A stretch of DNA of 64,000 nt from JAEZBP01 sp963832725 (GCA_963832725.1 CAWHVG010000001.1:1426001-1490000), one strand, 5' to 3'. Numbered from the stretch's first letter, positions 28,124-36,750 are shown. Numbers and translations are program-made. Notes: a model not told the origin generated them from the sequence alone.

Positions 28124-29383
28124 ATGACACTCGTCAGCATGGCCGACCCGGACACCGTCCACACCAAGGTGTGCTCTCTATCCCGCGAACGCGCCGGCCT
28201 GGACTACGAGCTCGGGCGCTGGCTGCTCGCCGCCGAGCAGCTCGGCGTGCCCGCCTCCCTCGGCTGCGAGAGCGCGGCCGAGTACGCGGCGCGCTTCGCC
28301 GGCTTCGACCGGCGCGAGGCGCGGGAGCGGCTCCGCGTCGCTCGGGCGCTGGAGTCGCTGCCCGAGCTCGCCAAGAAGCTGAAGACCGGCGCGCTCTGTT
28401 GGACGGCCGTCCGCGAGCTGACCCGCGTCGTCGACGAGCCCACCGAGCGCGAATGGTGCGAGGCCGCCGAGGGCCGCACCGTCCGCGAGGTCGAGCGTAT
28501 GGTCGCGCGGCATACGAAGGGCGACCGACCCACCGATCGGCCCAGCGCCGAACCGCCGCGGCGCCTGCCCTACAAGGTGTCCGGCCCCACGTGGGCCATC
28601 TTGCAAGAGGCCCGCGAGGCGATGACGCGCGAGCGCGGCGGCCACGTCGATGACGACGAGCTGATCGCCACCCTGGCGCAGGTGTTCCTGGCGCGGGGTG
28701 ACTCCGACGCGCGCGACGAGGGCCGCTCGACCTATCAGCTCGCGCTCACCGTCTGCGAGAGCTGCCGCACCGCCACCCAGCGGGCGGGCGGGGACGAGGT
28801 CGTCGTCGACGCCGCCGTCCTCGAGCGCGCCGAGTGCGACGCGCAGCGGCTCGGCCGGGTCGACGCCGCCGAGCCGCCGAGGGCCACGCAGGACATCCCG
28901 CCGCGCGTCCGTCGCGCCGTCATCCGGCGGCACAACGGCAGCTGCGCCGTGCCCGGCTGCGCGAGCTCGGCGTTCCTGGATCTGCATCACACCCTGCGCC
29001 GCGCCGACGGCGGCGACCACCATCCCGACGGCTTGATCCCGCTCTGCACCGGCCATCACGCGGCCGCCCACGAGGGCACGCTCGTCATCCGGGGCAGCTA
29101 CTCCGCCGGCTTCGACTTCGAGCACGCCGACGGCACGCCGTTCGGCCGGCCGCGGGTCTCGCCGGTCCGCTCCGAGGCGCTCTCCAAGGCGCTCGAGCTC
29201 CTGGTCTCGATGGGCTTCAAGCAGCGCGAGGCGCAGCGCATGGTCGACCGGGCCAAGCCCCACGTGGGGCACGAGGCCGGCGTCGAAGAAGCGCTGGCGG
29301 CGGCGCTCCGGCAAGCGTCGTTGCCCGGCCGGGTGAGCGCCCTCCGCGAGCAGCGCGCTTGCTACGTGCAGCTGGTCGCCTGA
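28124..29383 (+). CDS. DUF222-type HNH endonuclease with RuvA-C-like tail
   Basis: A 419-residue protein from the ATG at 28124 (ATG 28139 and GTG 28109 are alternatives). Residues 1-230 are helical and resemble the DUF222/13E12-repeat N-domain (YELGRWLLAAEQLG to ELTRVVDEPTEREWC). An HNH nuclease follows near residues 273-325: CAVPGC, then FLDLHHTLRRADGG and GLIPLCTGHHAAAHEG, with the paired Cys, HH and terminal His expected for metal and catalysis. Residues 345-395 (LSKALELLVSMGFKQREAQR) match the RuvA domain III type of three-helix bundle. HNH plus RuvA-C suggests an enzyme acting on branched or replicating DNA, which is inference. Long repeat fields lie on both sides. Confidence 0.85.
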   Translation: MTLVSMADPDTVHTKVCSLSRERAGLDYELGRWLLAAEQLGVPASLGCESAAEYAARFAGFDRREARERLRVARALESLPELAKKLKTGALCWTAVRELTRVVDEPTEREWCEAAEGRTVREVERMVARHTKGDRPTDRPSAEPPRRLPYKVSGPTWAILQEAREAMTRERGGHVDDDELIATLAQVFLARGDSDARDEGRSTYQLALTVCESCRTATQRAGGDEVVVDAAVLERAECDAQRLGRVDAAEPPRATQDIPPRVRRAVIRRHNGSCAVPGCASSAFLDLHHTLRRADGGDHHPDGLIPLCTGHHAAAHEGTLVIRGSYSAGFDFEHADGTPFGRPRVSPVRSEALSKALELLVSMGFKQREAQRMVDRAKPHVGHEAGVEEALAAALRQASLPGRVSALREQRACYVQLVA

Positions 29384-29404
29384 GTGCGGATCCGCGCGGC
29401 CAGC

Positions 29405-30262
29405 CGTGAGCGCGACTACCTGGCCCGGCCAGCGAGCCCTACGTCGACCTCTCCGCGACGACCTCGACCGGCGGTCGTCGACCGCCCGCCTAATCGCGAC
29501 CACCCCGCGCGGCGATCGACGCGCCCCTCGCCTGAGCGCGACTACACCGACGGGCGATCGACGCGCCCTCCCGCCTATTCGCGACCACCCCGCGCGGCGA
29601 TCGACGCGCCCCTCCGCCTAATCGCGACCACCCCGCGGGGCGATCGTCGCGCCGCTCCCTCCGAGCGCGACTACAGCGACGGGCGATCGACGCCCCCGCC
29701 GGGATGCTCGCAACGACCTCGACGCCTGCTCGGCCGACGCATCGAGCCGATCCCGATTCGACTCCGGGCATGGTCGGCGCACCCGGCGATGGAATCGCGA
29801 TCGCATCGATGCCTGGTCGAGGCAGTCATCGAAGGACCCGCGGTCGCAGCGATGCGTGGTCGACGCACCCGGCGAGGGACCCCCGGCCACTACGCGGTGT
29901 GGTCGGAGCACGCCGCCCACGGGTCGTGACCAGCTCGATGGGTGCTCGCAAGCACGCCGCCCACGGGTCGTGACCAGCTCGATGGGTGCTCGGAGCACGC
30001 CGCCCACGGGTCGTGACCAGCTCGATGGGTGCTCGAAGCACGCCGCCCACCGGTCGTGACCAGCTCGATGGGTGCTCGGAGCACGCCGCCCACCGGTCGT
30101 GACCAGCTCGATGGGTGCTCGCAGCACGCCGCCCACCGGTCGTGACCAGCTCGATGGGTGCTCGGAGCACGCCGCCCACTGGTCGTGACCAGCTCGATGG
30201 GTGCTCGGAGCACGCCGCCCGCTGGTCGTGATCAGCTCGATGGGTGCTCGGAGCACGATTCG
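29405..30262. repeat. About twenty 43-bp tandem units with regularly spaced dyads
   Basis: Phase markers recur at a 43-bp step throughout. CGCGAC occurs at 29411, 29454, 29495, 29537, 29580, 29623, 29666 and (variant) 29709. TGGTCG occurs at 29771, 29814, 29857 and 29900. GTGACCAGCTCG occurs at 29926, 29970, 30013, 30056, 30099, 30142 and 30185, with a variant at 30228. The right part is nearly perfect, the left part more diverged, and the middle links them. In the right part each unit has two dyads, GTGCTC-G-GAGCAC and GGTC-GT-GACC, whose centres alternate every 21.5 bp. In the left part CGATCG and TCGCGA occupy similar places. There are no unique spacers and no protein-coding logic. Confidence 0.95.
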
Positions 30263-30354
30263 ACCTCAATGAGATGCAGGTCGTCAGCCGTGCCGAAGCG
30301 GCCGTCGGAACCCGCGGACCCGACCGTGACGGCGTCGCCCCGGCAGCGGATTCG

Positions 30355-30744
30355 CTACTCGAGCTCGTACTCCAAGTCGTAGCAGTGCTGGCCGTCCTCG
30401 ATCCGGATCGTCATGGCGCCGGCGATGCCCAACAGCCTGCCCGTGCCCGAGCCGGGGACGACCGTGACCGAGAGGGTGGTCTCGCCCGCGTGCATGGTGC
30501 CGCTGTGCTGGAGCACGAAGGTGCCCCGCCGCCCGTCGAGGCTGCCGCGCACGCGCTCCATCGCGACGTAGCCGGCCGAGCCGCTCGCCGGATTGCCGGC
30601 GCTGAGCATGTAGACGGTGCTCTCGGCTTGGAGCGCGCCCTCGAAGCGCTTGTCGATCGTGACGCGTGCCATCGGGACGCCCTCTTCCTCGTCGAAGGGC
30701 GGCTCGGCGCGCGTCGACACCTCGAACGTTCCTCGTGCGTGCAT
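30355..30744 (-). CDS. DUF3224 domain protein
   Basis: A 129-residue protein covering the whole DUF3224 fold: MHARGTFEVSTRAEPPFDEE at the start, MARVTIDKRFEGALQAES, then VYMLSAGNPASGSAGYVAME, and a closing GSGTGRLLGIAGAMTIRIED. It is a small soluble beta-barrel family of unknown biochemical role. It is divergent from the lipase-like gene starting 80 bp away. The 43-bp array ends about 90 bp beyond its stop. Confidence 0.88.
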   Translation of the reverse strand: MHARGTFEVSTRAEPPFDEEEGVPMARVTIDKRFEGALQAESTVYMLSAGNPASGSAGYVAMERVRGSLDGRRGTFVLQHSGTMHAGETTLSVTVVPGSGTGRLLGIAGAMTIRIEDGQHCYDLEYELE

Positions 30745-30823
30745 GGGCTCGATGGATAGCGGCGGGGAGCCGCGCGCGTCTTGGAAAAACGCGACCGCGG
30801 CTCCGTTCTGTTACACCTCGACC

Positions 30824-31951
30824 GTGCGCCATCACGTCTATCTGGTCCCCGGCTTCTTCGGGTTCGCGAACTTCGGCGACTTCAAGTACTTCGCCCACGC
30901 CCGCGATCACCTGCGCGACTGGCTCGACGCGCGCGGGGTGAGCGCCGCGATCCACTACGCGCCCACCCTGCCGACGGCGTCGCTGCGCCGACGCGCCGGG
31001 CGGCTGATGGAGATCGTGGCCGAGACCGCCGACGGCGATGGGCCCATCCACTTGATTGGCCACTCGACCGGCGGGCTGGACGCGCGGCTGGCCGTCGCGC
31101 CGAAGGCATCCCTGGTGAGCGCGGTGGATCCCGAGCCCTTCGCGCAGCGGGTAGAGAGCGTGGTCGCGGTGACGACGCCCCACTACGGCGCGCCGACGGC
31201 CGCGTTCTTCACGAGCCTGCTCGGTCAACGGCTGCTCGGCCTGCTCTCGCTCTCCACGGTCTACATGATCCGGCTCGGCAGCATCCCGCTGCCGGCGCTC
31301 TTGGTCCTCGCGGGCGCGCTCGGCTCCACCGGCGCCCTCCGCGTCGTCAGCGGCGGCGTGATCGAGCAGGTCTACCAGCAGGTGCTCCGCGACTTCACGC
31401 CCGAGCGGCGCGAGGAGCTGACCTCGTTCTTCGCCCAGGTGGAGCACGACCAGACGCTGCTCGTGCAGCTCACGCCGGAGAGCCTCGACCTCTTCAACGC
31501 GATGGCCACGGAGCGCCGAGGGGTTCGCCGCGGCTCCGTGGTGGCGCAGGCCAGGCCGCCGAGCGTCTCGGGCAACTGGGCGGTCGGCGTGAACCCGACC
31601 CATCAGGCGATGTACGCGCTCTACCGCGGGCTCTACCAGCTCGCCTCGACGCTGCGCGAGGATCTCCTCCCGGAGCTGAGCGACGCGCAGGCGGAGGCCC
31701 TGCGCGCGGCCTACGGGCGGGTCCCGAGCGCGCGCGGCAACGACGCGATGGTCCCGGTGCTCTCCCAGGTGTGGGGCGAGGTCGTGCACGCCGCGTGGGC
31801 CGATCACCTCGACGTCATCGGCCACTTCGACGACCCGGCGCACGCGCCGCTCCACGTCGACTGGATGCGGACGATGAGCGGCTTTCGGCGGCCCCACTTC
31901 GAGGCGCTCTGGGACGACGTGGCCGCGTTCTGCTTCCCCGACCTCGCCTGA
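30824..31951 (+). CDS. Alpha/beta hydrolase, triacylglycerol-lipase-like
   Basis: A 375-residue protein from the GTG at 30824. VYLVPGFFGF is the oxyanion-forming N-terminal strand, and LIGHSTGGLDARL holds the nucleophilic Ser in GHSTGG. TTPHYGAPTA resembles the corresponding lipase loop. AWADHLDVIGHFDD near the C-terminus places a catalytic Asp/His pair. No signal peptide, so probably cytoplasmic. It resembles esterase/lipase proteins of Myxococcota. It is convergent with the SDR gene (9-bp gap). The substrate is uncertain; steroid or lipid esters would fit the neighbourhood. Confidence 0.82.
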   Translation: MRHHVYLVPGFFGFANFGDFKYFAHARDHLRDWLDARGVSAAIHYAPTLPTASLRRRAGRLMEIVAETADGDGPIHLIGHSTGGLDARLAVAPKASLVSAVDPEPFAQRVESVVAVTTPHYGAPTAAFFTSLLGQRLLGLLSLSTVYMIRLGSIPLPALLVLAGALGSTGALRVVSGGVIEQVYQQVLRDFTPERREELTSFFAQVEHDQTLLVQLTPESLDLFNAMATERRGVRRGSVVAQARPPSVSGNWAVGVNPTHQAMYALYRGLYQLASTLREDLLPELSDAQAEALRAAYGRVPSARGNDAMVPVLSQVWGEVVHAAWADHLDVIGHFDDPAHAPLHVDWMRTMSGFRRPHFEALWDDVAAFCFPDLA

Positions 31952-31959
31952 TCGCCAGC

Positions 31960-32934
31960 TCAGGCGCCGGCGAGCCAGGCGTGGACGCGATGCACGGCGT
32001 CGTCGATCGGCCGCGGCGCGTAGCCGAGCTCGCGGGCGGCCTTGTCGCTGCGGATGTCGAGGTTGCCTGCCAGCTGCGCGATGTCCTCGGCGTGGATGGG
32101 CGGCGTGAGTCCCGCCGCGCGCGCCCCGGCTTCGACCAGCGGCACGAAGGGCCGCAGCAGCCCGAGCGGCACCTCGAAGCGGGGTCCGCGCCGACCGCTG
32201 GCCGCCGAGGCGAGCCGCCCGAGCTCGGCGACGGTGTACTGCCGGCCTCCCAGGATGTAGCTCTCGCCGGCCTTGCCGTGCTCCTCCGCCAAGAGCGCGC
32301 CTTCGACGACGTCGAGCACGTCGACGAGGTTGAAGCCGCCTCCCACCAGCGCGGGCAGCTCGCCGCGGAAGTGCTTGGCGATCATCCCCTGCACGATCCC
32401 GTCGTGGTGGGTCTCGTGGGGACCGACGATGACGGTCGGGTGGACGATGACGGCGTCCAAGCCGCGAGCGACCTCGGCCCGCACCGCTACCTCGCCGAGC
32501 AGCTTGCTCCGCGTGTAGGGGGCGCAACCGTCGCCGACGGCGCGAGGACGGTTCTCGTCGAGCGGCCGATCGAGCGGCGCCGGCTCGAAGACGACCATCG
32601 ACGAGAAGTGCACCAGACGGCGGACGCCCGCCTCGCGCGCGGCGCGGGCCACGTTGCGCGCACCGCCCACGTTGACGGGGAAGAGCGAAGGCGGCGCGGC
32701 GCCCGCCGTCGACACGATGGCGGCGAGGTGAAAGACGCTCTCGGCGCCGTCGAACGCGGCGGCCAACGACTCCGGATTGCAGACGTCGCCGCGCACGACC
32801 TCCACATCTCTGTCGGCCAGATGCTCGTCGCCCGGGAGGACGAGCGCGCGCACGCGCCGGCCGCGGGCCAGGAGCGCGTCGAGGAGGTGGAGGCCGACCT
32901 GTCCGGTGGCGCCGGTGACTACGGTGAGAGTCAT
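31960..32934 (-). CDS. NAD(P)-dependent 3beta-HSD/dihydroflavonol-reductase-like dehydrogenase
   Basis: A 324-residue extended short-chain dehydrogenase. VVTGATGQVGLHLL is the nucleotide-binding loop (GxxGxxG), and GDVCNPESLAAAFDGAESVF follows the usual adenine-side pattern. The active-site Ser lies in HFSSMVV, and Tyr and Lys in YTRSK. The closest themes are sterol 3beta-hydroxy dehydrogenase/C4-decarboxylase and flavonol reductases. It precedes the 5alpha-reductase-like gene's partner position: that gene ends 15 bp upstream of this start, on the same strand, so the two form an operon. This supports a 3-hydroxysteroid oxidation role, still inferred. Confidence 0.8.
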   Translation of the reverse strand: MTLTVVTGATGQVGLHLLDALLARGRRVRALVLPGDEHLADRDVEVVRGDVCNPESLAAAFDGAESVFHLAAIVSTAGAAPPSLFPVNVGGARNVARAAREAGVRRLVHFSSMVVFEPAPLDRPLDENRPRAVGDGCAPYTRSKLLGEVAVRAEVARGLDAVIVHPTVIVGPHETHHDGIVQGMIAKHFRGELPALVGGGFNLVDVLDVVEGALLAEEHGKAGESYILGGRQYTVAELGRLASAASGRRGPRFEVPLGLLRPFVPLVEAGARAAGLTPPIHAEDIAQLAGNLDIRSDKAARELGYAPRPIDDAVHRVHAWLAGA

Positions 32935-32949
32935 ATCGAAAGAGCCATA

Positions 32950-33741
32950 TCAGAGCACGAAGGGGATGAGGGCCTTGCGACCGGGTGGATAATCGGGGAA
33001 TCGGGCGCGGTACCAGCGATGATTCGAGAGCGCACGCGGCACGAGGTTCGCCGCCGTGATCCCGAGAATGAAGACTCCCGGTAGCCCCCACGTGTAGATC
33101 GCAAACCCGGTCCACATCAAAAGCTCGCCGAGGTAGCTCGGGTTCGTGACGAGATGGAAACCGCCGCCGCGCGGGATGCGGTAGACCTTCTCGGCCCGCT
33201 CGACCTCGTCCTTGCTGCGCAGGTTCCGGACGACGGCGTCGGAGTGGACGTTGAGGACGAAGCCGGCCGCGTAGATCGCCAGCCCGCCGAGGAAGCGAGG
33301 GTCCGTCAGCCAAGCGTCCGTGAAGTGAGCGCCGAGGCACGAGTCGAAGGTGCCGTTCAGGTAGCCGTGAACGGTCGTCACACAGACGCCGCTCCCGAGC
33401 ACCAAGAGCCCGAACGTATTCGGCGCGTTCTTGGGCACGCGCATCAGGAGCGGGAACGCGAAACCGCGGTTCGCGTAGTGCAGCGTCCAGAGCCCGGCCA
33501 GCACCAGCGGCGTCATCTCGAACGCGCGCGGCCCTTGCAAGTAGAAGAACCAGAACGAGAGCGTCGCCGGCAGCTCCATCAGGAACCAGCCCATCCGAGG
33601 GCTCACGCCCAGCTTGCTCGCCGGTCCGAAGCGGCCGTAGGGCGCCTTCATGAAGAGGAGCGCGAAGGCCGTCAGCGGCACGCAGACCAGCGCGGCCAGC
33701 AGCACCGTGTCGAAGATGGGGTCGCCCGTGTACCAGCGCAT
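32950..33741 (-). CDS. 3-oxo-5alpha-steroid 4-dehydrogenase-like membrane reductase
   Basis: A 263-residue membrane protein with six or seven hydrophobic segments. The C-terminal half matches the steroid 5alpha-reductase family closely: YRIPRGGGFHLVTNPSYLGE, then NLVPRALSNHRWYRARFPDY and the terminal RKALIPFVL, which contain the NADPH-binding residues in known enzymes. It would reduce the C4-C5 double bond of a 3-oxo steroid or a similar polyprenoid enone. The gene shares an operon with the SDR downstream and is divergent from a ketosteroid-dehydrogenase-like flavoprotein. Bacterial members are uncommon, which makes the cluster notable. Confidence 0.9.
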   Translation of the reverse strand: MRWYTGDPIFDTVLLAALVCVPLTAFALLFMKAPYGRFGPASKLGVSPRMGWFLMELPATLSFWFFYLQGPRAFEMTPLVLAGLWTLHYANRGFAFPLLMRVPKNAPNTFGLLVLGSGVCVTTVHGYLNGTFDSCLGAHFTDAWLTDPRFLGGLAIYAAGFVLNVHSDAVVRNLRSKDEVERAEKVYRIPRGGGFHLVTNPSYLGELLMWTGFAIYTWGLPGVFILGITAANLVPRALSNHRWYRARFPDYPPGRKALIPFVL

Positions 33742-33959
33742 CGGAGGGGGCCGAGCATAGTGCGAGATCCATCCCGGCAGAAGGGGACCTGGCTTGTCCC
33801 GACGCTCCAGGGCGGCGTTGCTCCTCCTCGCCGATGCAAAGCATCGACTCGTCCGAGCGCCTTGCCCTGAAACGCCGGTCCGGCGCCATCTCCCCCTCTG
33901 CCGGTCGGGTCTCGCACTCGCGGCGCCCTCCCTCTCCGGGCACCCGCTTCAGGCCAGAA

Positions 33960-33977
33960 AACAGGTTAAACCCTGTT
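33960..33977. promoter_or_regulatory. Candidate operator AACAGG-TTAAAC-CCTGTT
   Basis: A perfect 6-bp inverted repeat with a 6-bp spacer, between the divergent 5alpha-reductase and flavoprotein genes, about 60-80 bp upstream of the latter. The size and symmetry suit a TetR-type repressor. None is encoded in the cluster. Confidence 0.45.
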
Positions 33978-34038
33978 ACTCGATTTTGCGTCGCTTCGGT
34001 GATTGAGGACGAAGCGATCGGCGACTACGTTGGCGCGC

Positions 34039-35748
34039 GTGTCGACGACGAACGAGGGGCTGAGGGCGGCGTCGCCGCTCCGAGGGGACGGACGCGGCGT
34101 GCGGACCGAGCGCGGCGTGCGCGACTGGGACGAGGCGACCGACGTCTTGGTCGTGGGCTTCGGCGCGGCCGGCGCGAGCGCGGCCATCGAAGCGCGGACG
34201 GGCGGCGCGGACGTGCTGGTCGCGGACCGCTTCGGCGGCGGCGGGGCGAGCAAGCTGAGCGCGGGCGTCGTGTACTTCGGCGGCGGGACGCGCCTGCAGG
34301 AGGCGGCCGGCTTTCAGGACACGCCCGAGAACATGTACGACTACCTCGCGCTCGAGGCGGAGGACGCGGTGAGCCAGGAGACGCTGCGGGCGTTCTGCGA
34401 GCGCAGCGTGGAGACCTTCGAGTGGCTCAGCGCGATGGGCGTGCCCTTCCCGCCGAGCGGCGAGGCGCTCAAGACCTCCTATCCGCCCGACGAGTGCACG
34501 CTCTACTTCTCGGGCAACGAGCTCTGCCCGCCCTACAGCGAGGCGGCGCGGCCGGCCCCTCGCGGCCACCGCGCGCAGGGCTCCGGGCTGACCGGGCATC
34601 GGATCTTCGCCGGCCTCTCGGGCACCGCGAAGGCGGCCGGCGCGCGGTTGCGTACCCACACGCGCGTCGAGCGGCTGATCGTCGGCGAGAGCGGCGACGT
34701 GCTCGGCGCGGAGCTCTCGGAGATCGCGCCCGGGGCCGCGCCTCTTCACGAGCTCGGCAAGTACGTAGTCACCTACGGCGGCGCGTTCAGCGAGGGGGCG
34801 ACCCGCGCGCTCTCCAGGGGGCTGGCGCGTTTCGAGGAGCGGGTGATCCGGCGCCGCTTCGTCCGGGCGCGGGGCGGCGTGGTGCTCGCGGCGGGCGGGT
34901 TCGTCTTCAACCCCGAGATGATGCGCGAGCACGCGCCGAACTACGCCGCCTCGAGCATGCGGCTCGGCACGGCGGGCGACGACGGCCGCGGCATCATGCT
35001 CGGGCGCTCGGTCGGCGGCGCCATCGACCGGATGGACCGCTGCTGCGCCTGGCGCTTCATCAACCCGCCCACGGCGTGGACGCGCGGCGTGCTCGTCGGG
35101 ATGGACGGCACCCGCATGTGCAACGAGGAGCTCTACGGCTCCAAGATCGGCGAGTACCTCGCGGATCACCACGGCGGCCGCGGCGTGCTCGTGATCGATC
35201 AGGCGATGATGGACGCGGCGCGCGGGCAGATGCGCACCGAGCCGATGGGCGGCTTCCAGATCGTCTTCGGCGCCGCCAACAACTACCTCAACCACCAGAA
35301 GGCCGACTCGCTCGAGGCCTTGGCCGACACCTGCGGCATCGACCGCGCGCGATTGTCCGAGACGGTCGCCACCTACAACGCGGGCGTCGCGAAGGGCCAC
35401 GACGCGATGGGAAAGAGCGACGACGCGCTCTTCCCGATCGTGAAGGCGCCCTTCTACGCCATCGACTGCGACCTCGACACCGTCGCGTTCCCGACGCCGT
35501 GCATCACGCTCGGCGGGTTGGTGGTCGACGGACTGAGCGCGCGCGTGGTCCGCGAGGACGGCGGTGACCCCATCCCCGGCCTCTACGCCGCGGGGCGCAA
35601 CGCGGTCGGCGTCAGCTCGCACAGCTACGTCAGCGGGCTCTCGGTCTCGGACGGCATCTTCTCGGGCCGGAACGCCGGCACGGCAGCCGCCGCTCGCGCC
35701 GTGTCGCGCGAGACCGCGCCGCGCCCTTCCCTGGCGGTGTCCGCGTGA
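34039..35748 (+). CDS. FAD-dependent ketosteroid dehydrogenase/fumarate-reductase-like flavoprotein
   Basis: A 569-residue protein from the GTG at 34039 (TTG at 34003 is an in-frame alternative; neither has a good ribosome-binding site). DVLVVGFGAAGASAAIEA is the FAD-binding GxGxxG motif near residue 37. GGASKLSAGVVYFGGG and the late GLYAAGRNAVGVSSHSYVSG are characteristic of the 3-ketosteroid delta1-dehydrogenase / delta4-(5alpha)-dehydrogenase / fumarate reductase superfamily. VVLAAGGFVFNPEMM is the second FAD contact. It likely introduces or removes a ring double bond in a 3-oxo steroid. The stop overlaps the next GTG (GTGA), coupling it to an isomerase-like gene. Confidence 0.85.
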   Translation: MSTTNEGLRAASPLRGDGRGVRTERGVRDWDEATDVLVVGFGAAGASAAIEARTGGADVLVADRFGGGGASKLSAGVVYFGGGTRLQEAAGFQDTPENMYDYLALEAEDAVSQETLRAFCERSVETFEWLSAMGVPFPPSGEALKTSYPPDECTLYFSGNELCPPYSEAARPAPRGHRAQGSGLTGHRIFAGLSGTAKAAGARLRTHTRVERLIVGESGDVLGAELSEIAPGAAPLHELGKYVVTYGGAFSEGATRALSRGLARFEERVIRRRFVRARGGVVLAAGGFVFNPEMMREHAPNYAASSMRLGTAGDDGRGIMLGRSVGGAIDRMDRCCAWRFINPPTAWTRGVLVGMDGTRMCNEELYGSKIGEYLADHHGGRGVLVIDQAMMDAARGQMRTEPMGGFQIVFGAANNYLNHQKADSLEALADTCGIDRARLSETVATYNAGVAKGHDAMGKSDDALFPIVKAPFYAIDCDLDTVAFPTPCITLGGLVVDGLSARVVREDGGDPIPGLYAAGRNAVGVSSHSYVSGLSVSDGIFSGRNAGTAAAARAVSRETAPRPSLAVSA

Positions 35749-36557
35749 GCGCGCCAGCGTCGATCGATCTCTTCGCGCCGGTCCTCCGCTCGCCCGAGCT
35801 GGTGAACCGACACGACAAAGAAGGCTGGCTCGCCCTCTTCACGCCCGACGGAACGATTGAGGATCCGGTCGGCGCCGGCGTCTATCAGGGGCGCGAGCGA
35901 CAGAGCGCGTTCTGGGACGCGTTCATCGCACCCAACCGGGTCACCTTCCTCCCCCGGCGCGAGCACGCGAGCGGCGACACGGTGATCCGCTACGTGACGA
36001 TCTCCAGCGTCACGCCGGTCGGCGACGAGCCCTTCGCGCTGCCCGCGATCGTCGAGTACCGCGTGCGCGGCGAGCGCATCGCCTCGCTGCGCGCGTTCTG
36101 GGAGCCCTCTCGCGCCGTCTCGTGGCACGCCGGGCAAGGCGCGCGCGGGCTCTTCGGGCTCACCAAGCACGGCCTGCGGATGACGGGTGGGCTCGGGCTC
36201 GGCAGCGCGCTGGCGTTCTCGCGTGCGCTCAAGCCGAGCGTGTCGAAGCGCGAAGGGACGGCGTTGGCCGAGCGGCTGGCGCGCGCGGCGGGCTCGCGCT
36301 CCGAGTGGCTGGAGCTGACGCGGGGCGCCGACGTGCGCGTGTCCTCGCCGAGCGGCGAGCTCCTGGACGCCGAGCACGCCTTCGACGAGGCGCTGAAGGA
36401 CGCTCCCTCGCTCACGCCCGAGGAGGTGATCGTGGCCGGTGATCACCTCGCCTGCGTGCTGGCGGCAGGAGAGACGTCGGCCGCGGTGCTGGCGCGCGTC
36501 GCCAAGGGCCGCATCGCAGCGCTCCGCTGGGTCTGGTCGGTCGACCCGCACCCGTGA
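35745..36557 (+). CDS. SnoaL/ketosteroid-isomerase-like protein
   Basis: A 270-residue protein with a translationally coupled GTG start. Residues 5-130 look like an NTF2/SnoaL fold: PELVNRHDKEGWLALFTPDG, then IEDPVGAGVYQGRERQSAFW and a beta sheet to ALPAIVEYRVRGERIASLRAF. This is the architecture of delta5-3-ketosteroid isomerase. Residues 175-268 form a second, shorter region ending GRIAALRWVWSVDP, perhaps a second degenerate NTF2 unit. Linkage to a steroid-dehydrogenase-like flavoprotein supports an isomerase role. The catalytic Tyr/Asp pair was not verified. Confidence 0.75.
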   Translation: MSAPASIDLFAPVLRSPELVNRHDKEGWLALFTPDGTIEDPVGAGVYQGRERQSAFWDAFIAPNRVTFLPRREHASGDTVIRYVTISSVTPVGDEPFALPAIVEYRVRGERIASLRAFWEPSRAVSWHAGQGARGLFGLTKHGLRMTGGLGLGSALAFSRALKPSVSKREGTALAERLARAAGSRSEWLELTRGADVRVSSPSGELLDAEHAFDEALKDAPSLTPEEVIVAGDHLACVLAAGETSAAVLARVAKGRIAALRWVWSVDPHP

Positions 36558-36750
36558 CGGCTCGATCGGTTCGGACCGAACGACGCGGAGCCCACGCTCG
36601 GCTCGAGCGTCGACGGCAGCGCTACGCGACCACGCGTCGGGTCTCGCGCGCTCGGTCTCGCGCGCCGGGCACGGAGTCGCGGAGACCTCGTAACCCGATC
36701 GCGAGCAAGGTCGTTCCGCCGCAGCGAGCAGGGATGGCGCGAGCGGCGCG

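Noticed and set aside
27592..28653. Plus-strand ORF running from the repeat field into the HNH gene
   Set aside because: It is out of frame with the HNH protein, and its N-terminal half merely translates the 100-bp repeats.
29405..30262. CRISPR array
   Set aside because: Units are contiguous with no unique spacers between conserved repeats, and no cas genes are nearby.
29618..30269. Repetitive proteins encoded across the 43-bp array
   Set aside because: 43 is not a multiple of three, so all three frames read through and yield a 43-residue periodic peptide as an artefact. There is no start signal or conserved composition.
30284..33943. Very long minus-strand open frame over the lipase, SDR and reductase genes
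   Set aside because: It is antisense to the lipase gene and out of frame with the SDR and 5alpha-reductase genes, whose family motifs are unmistakable.
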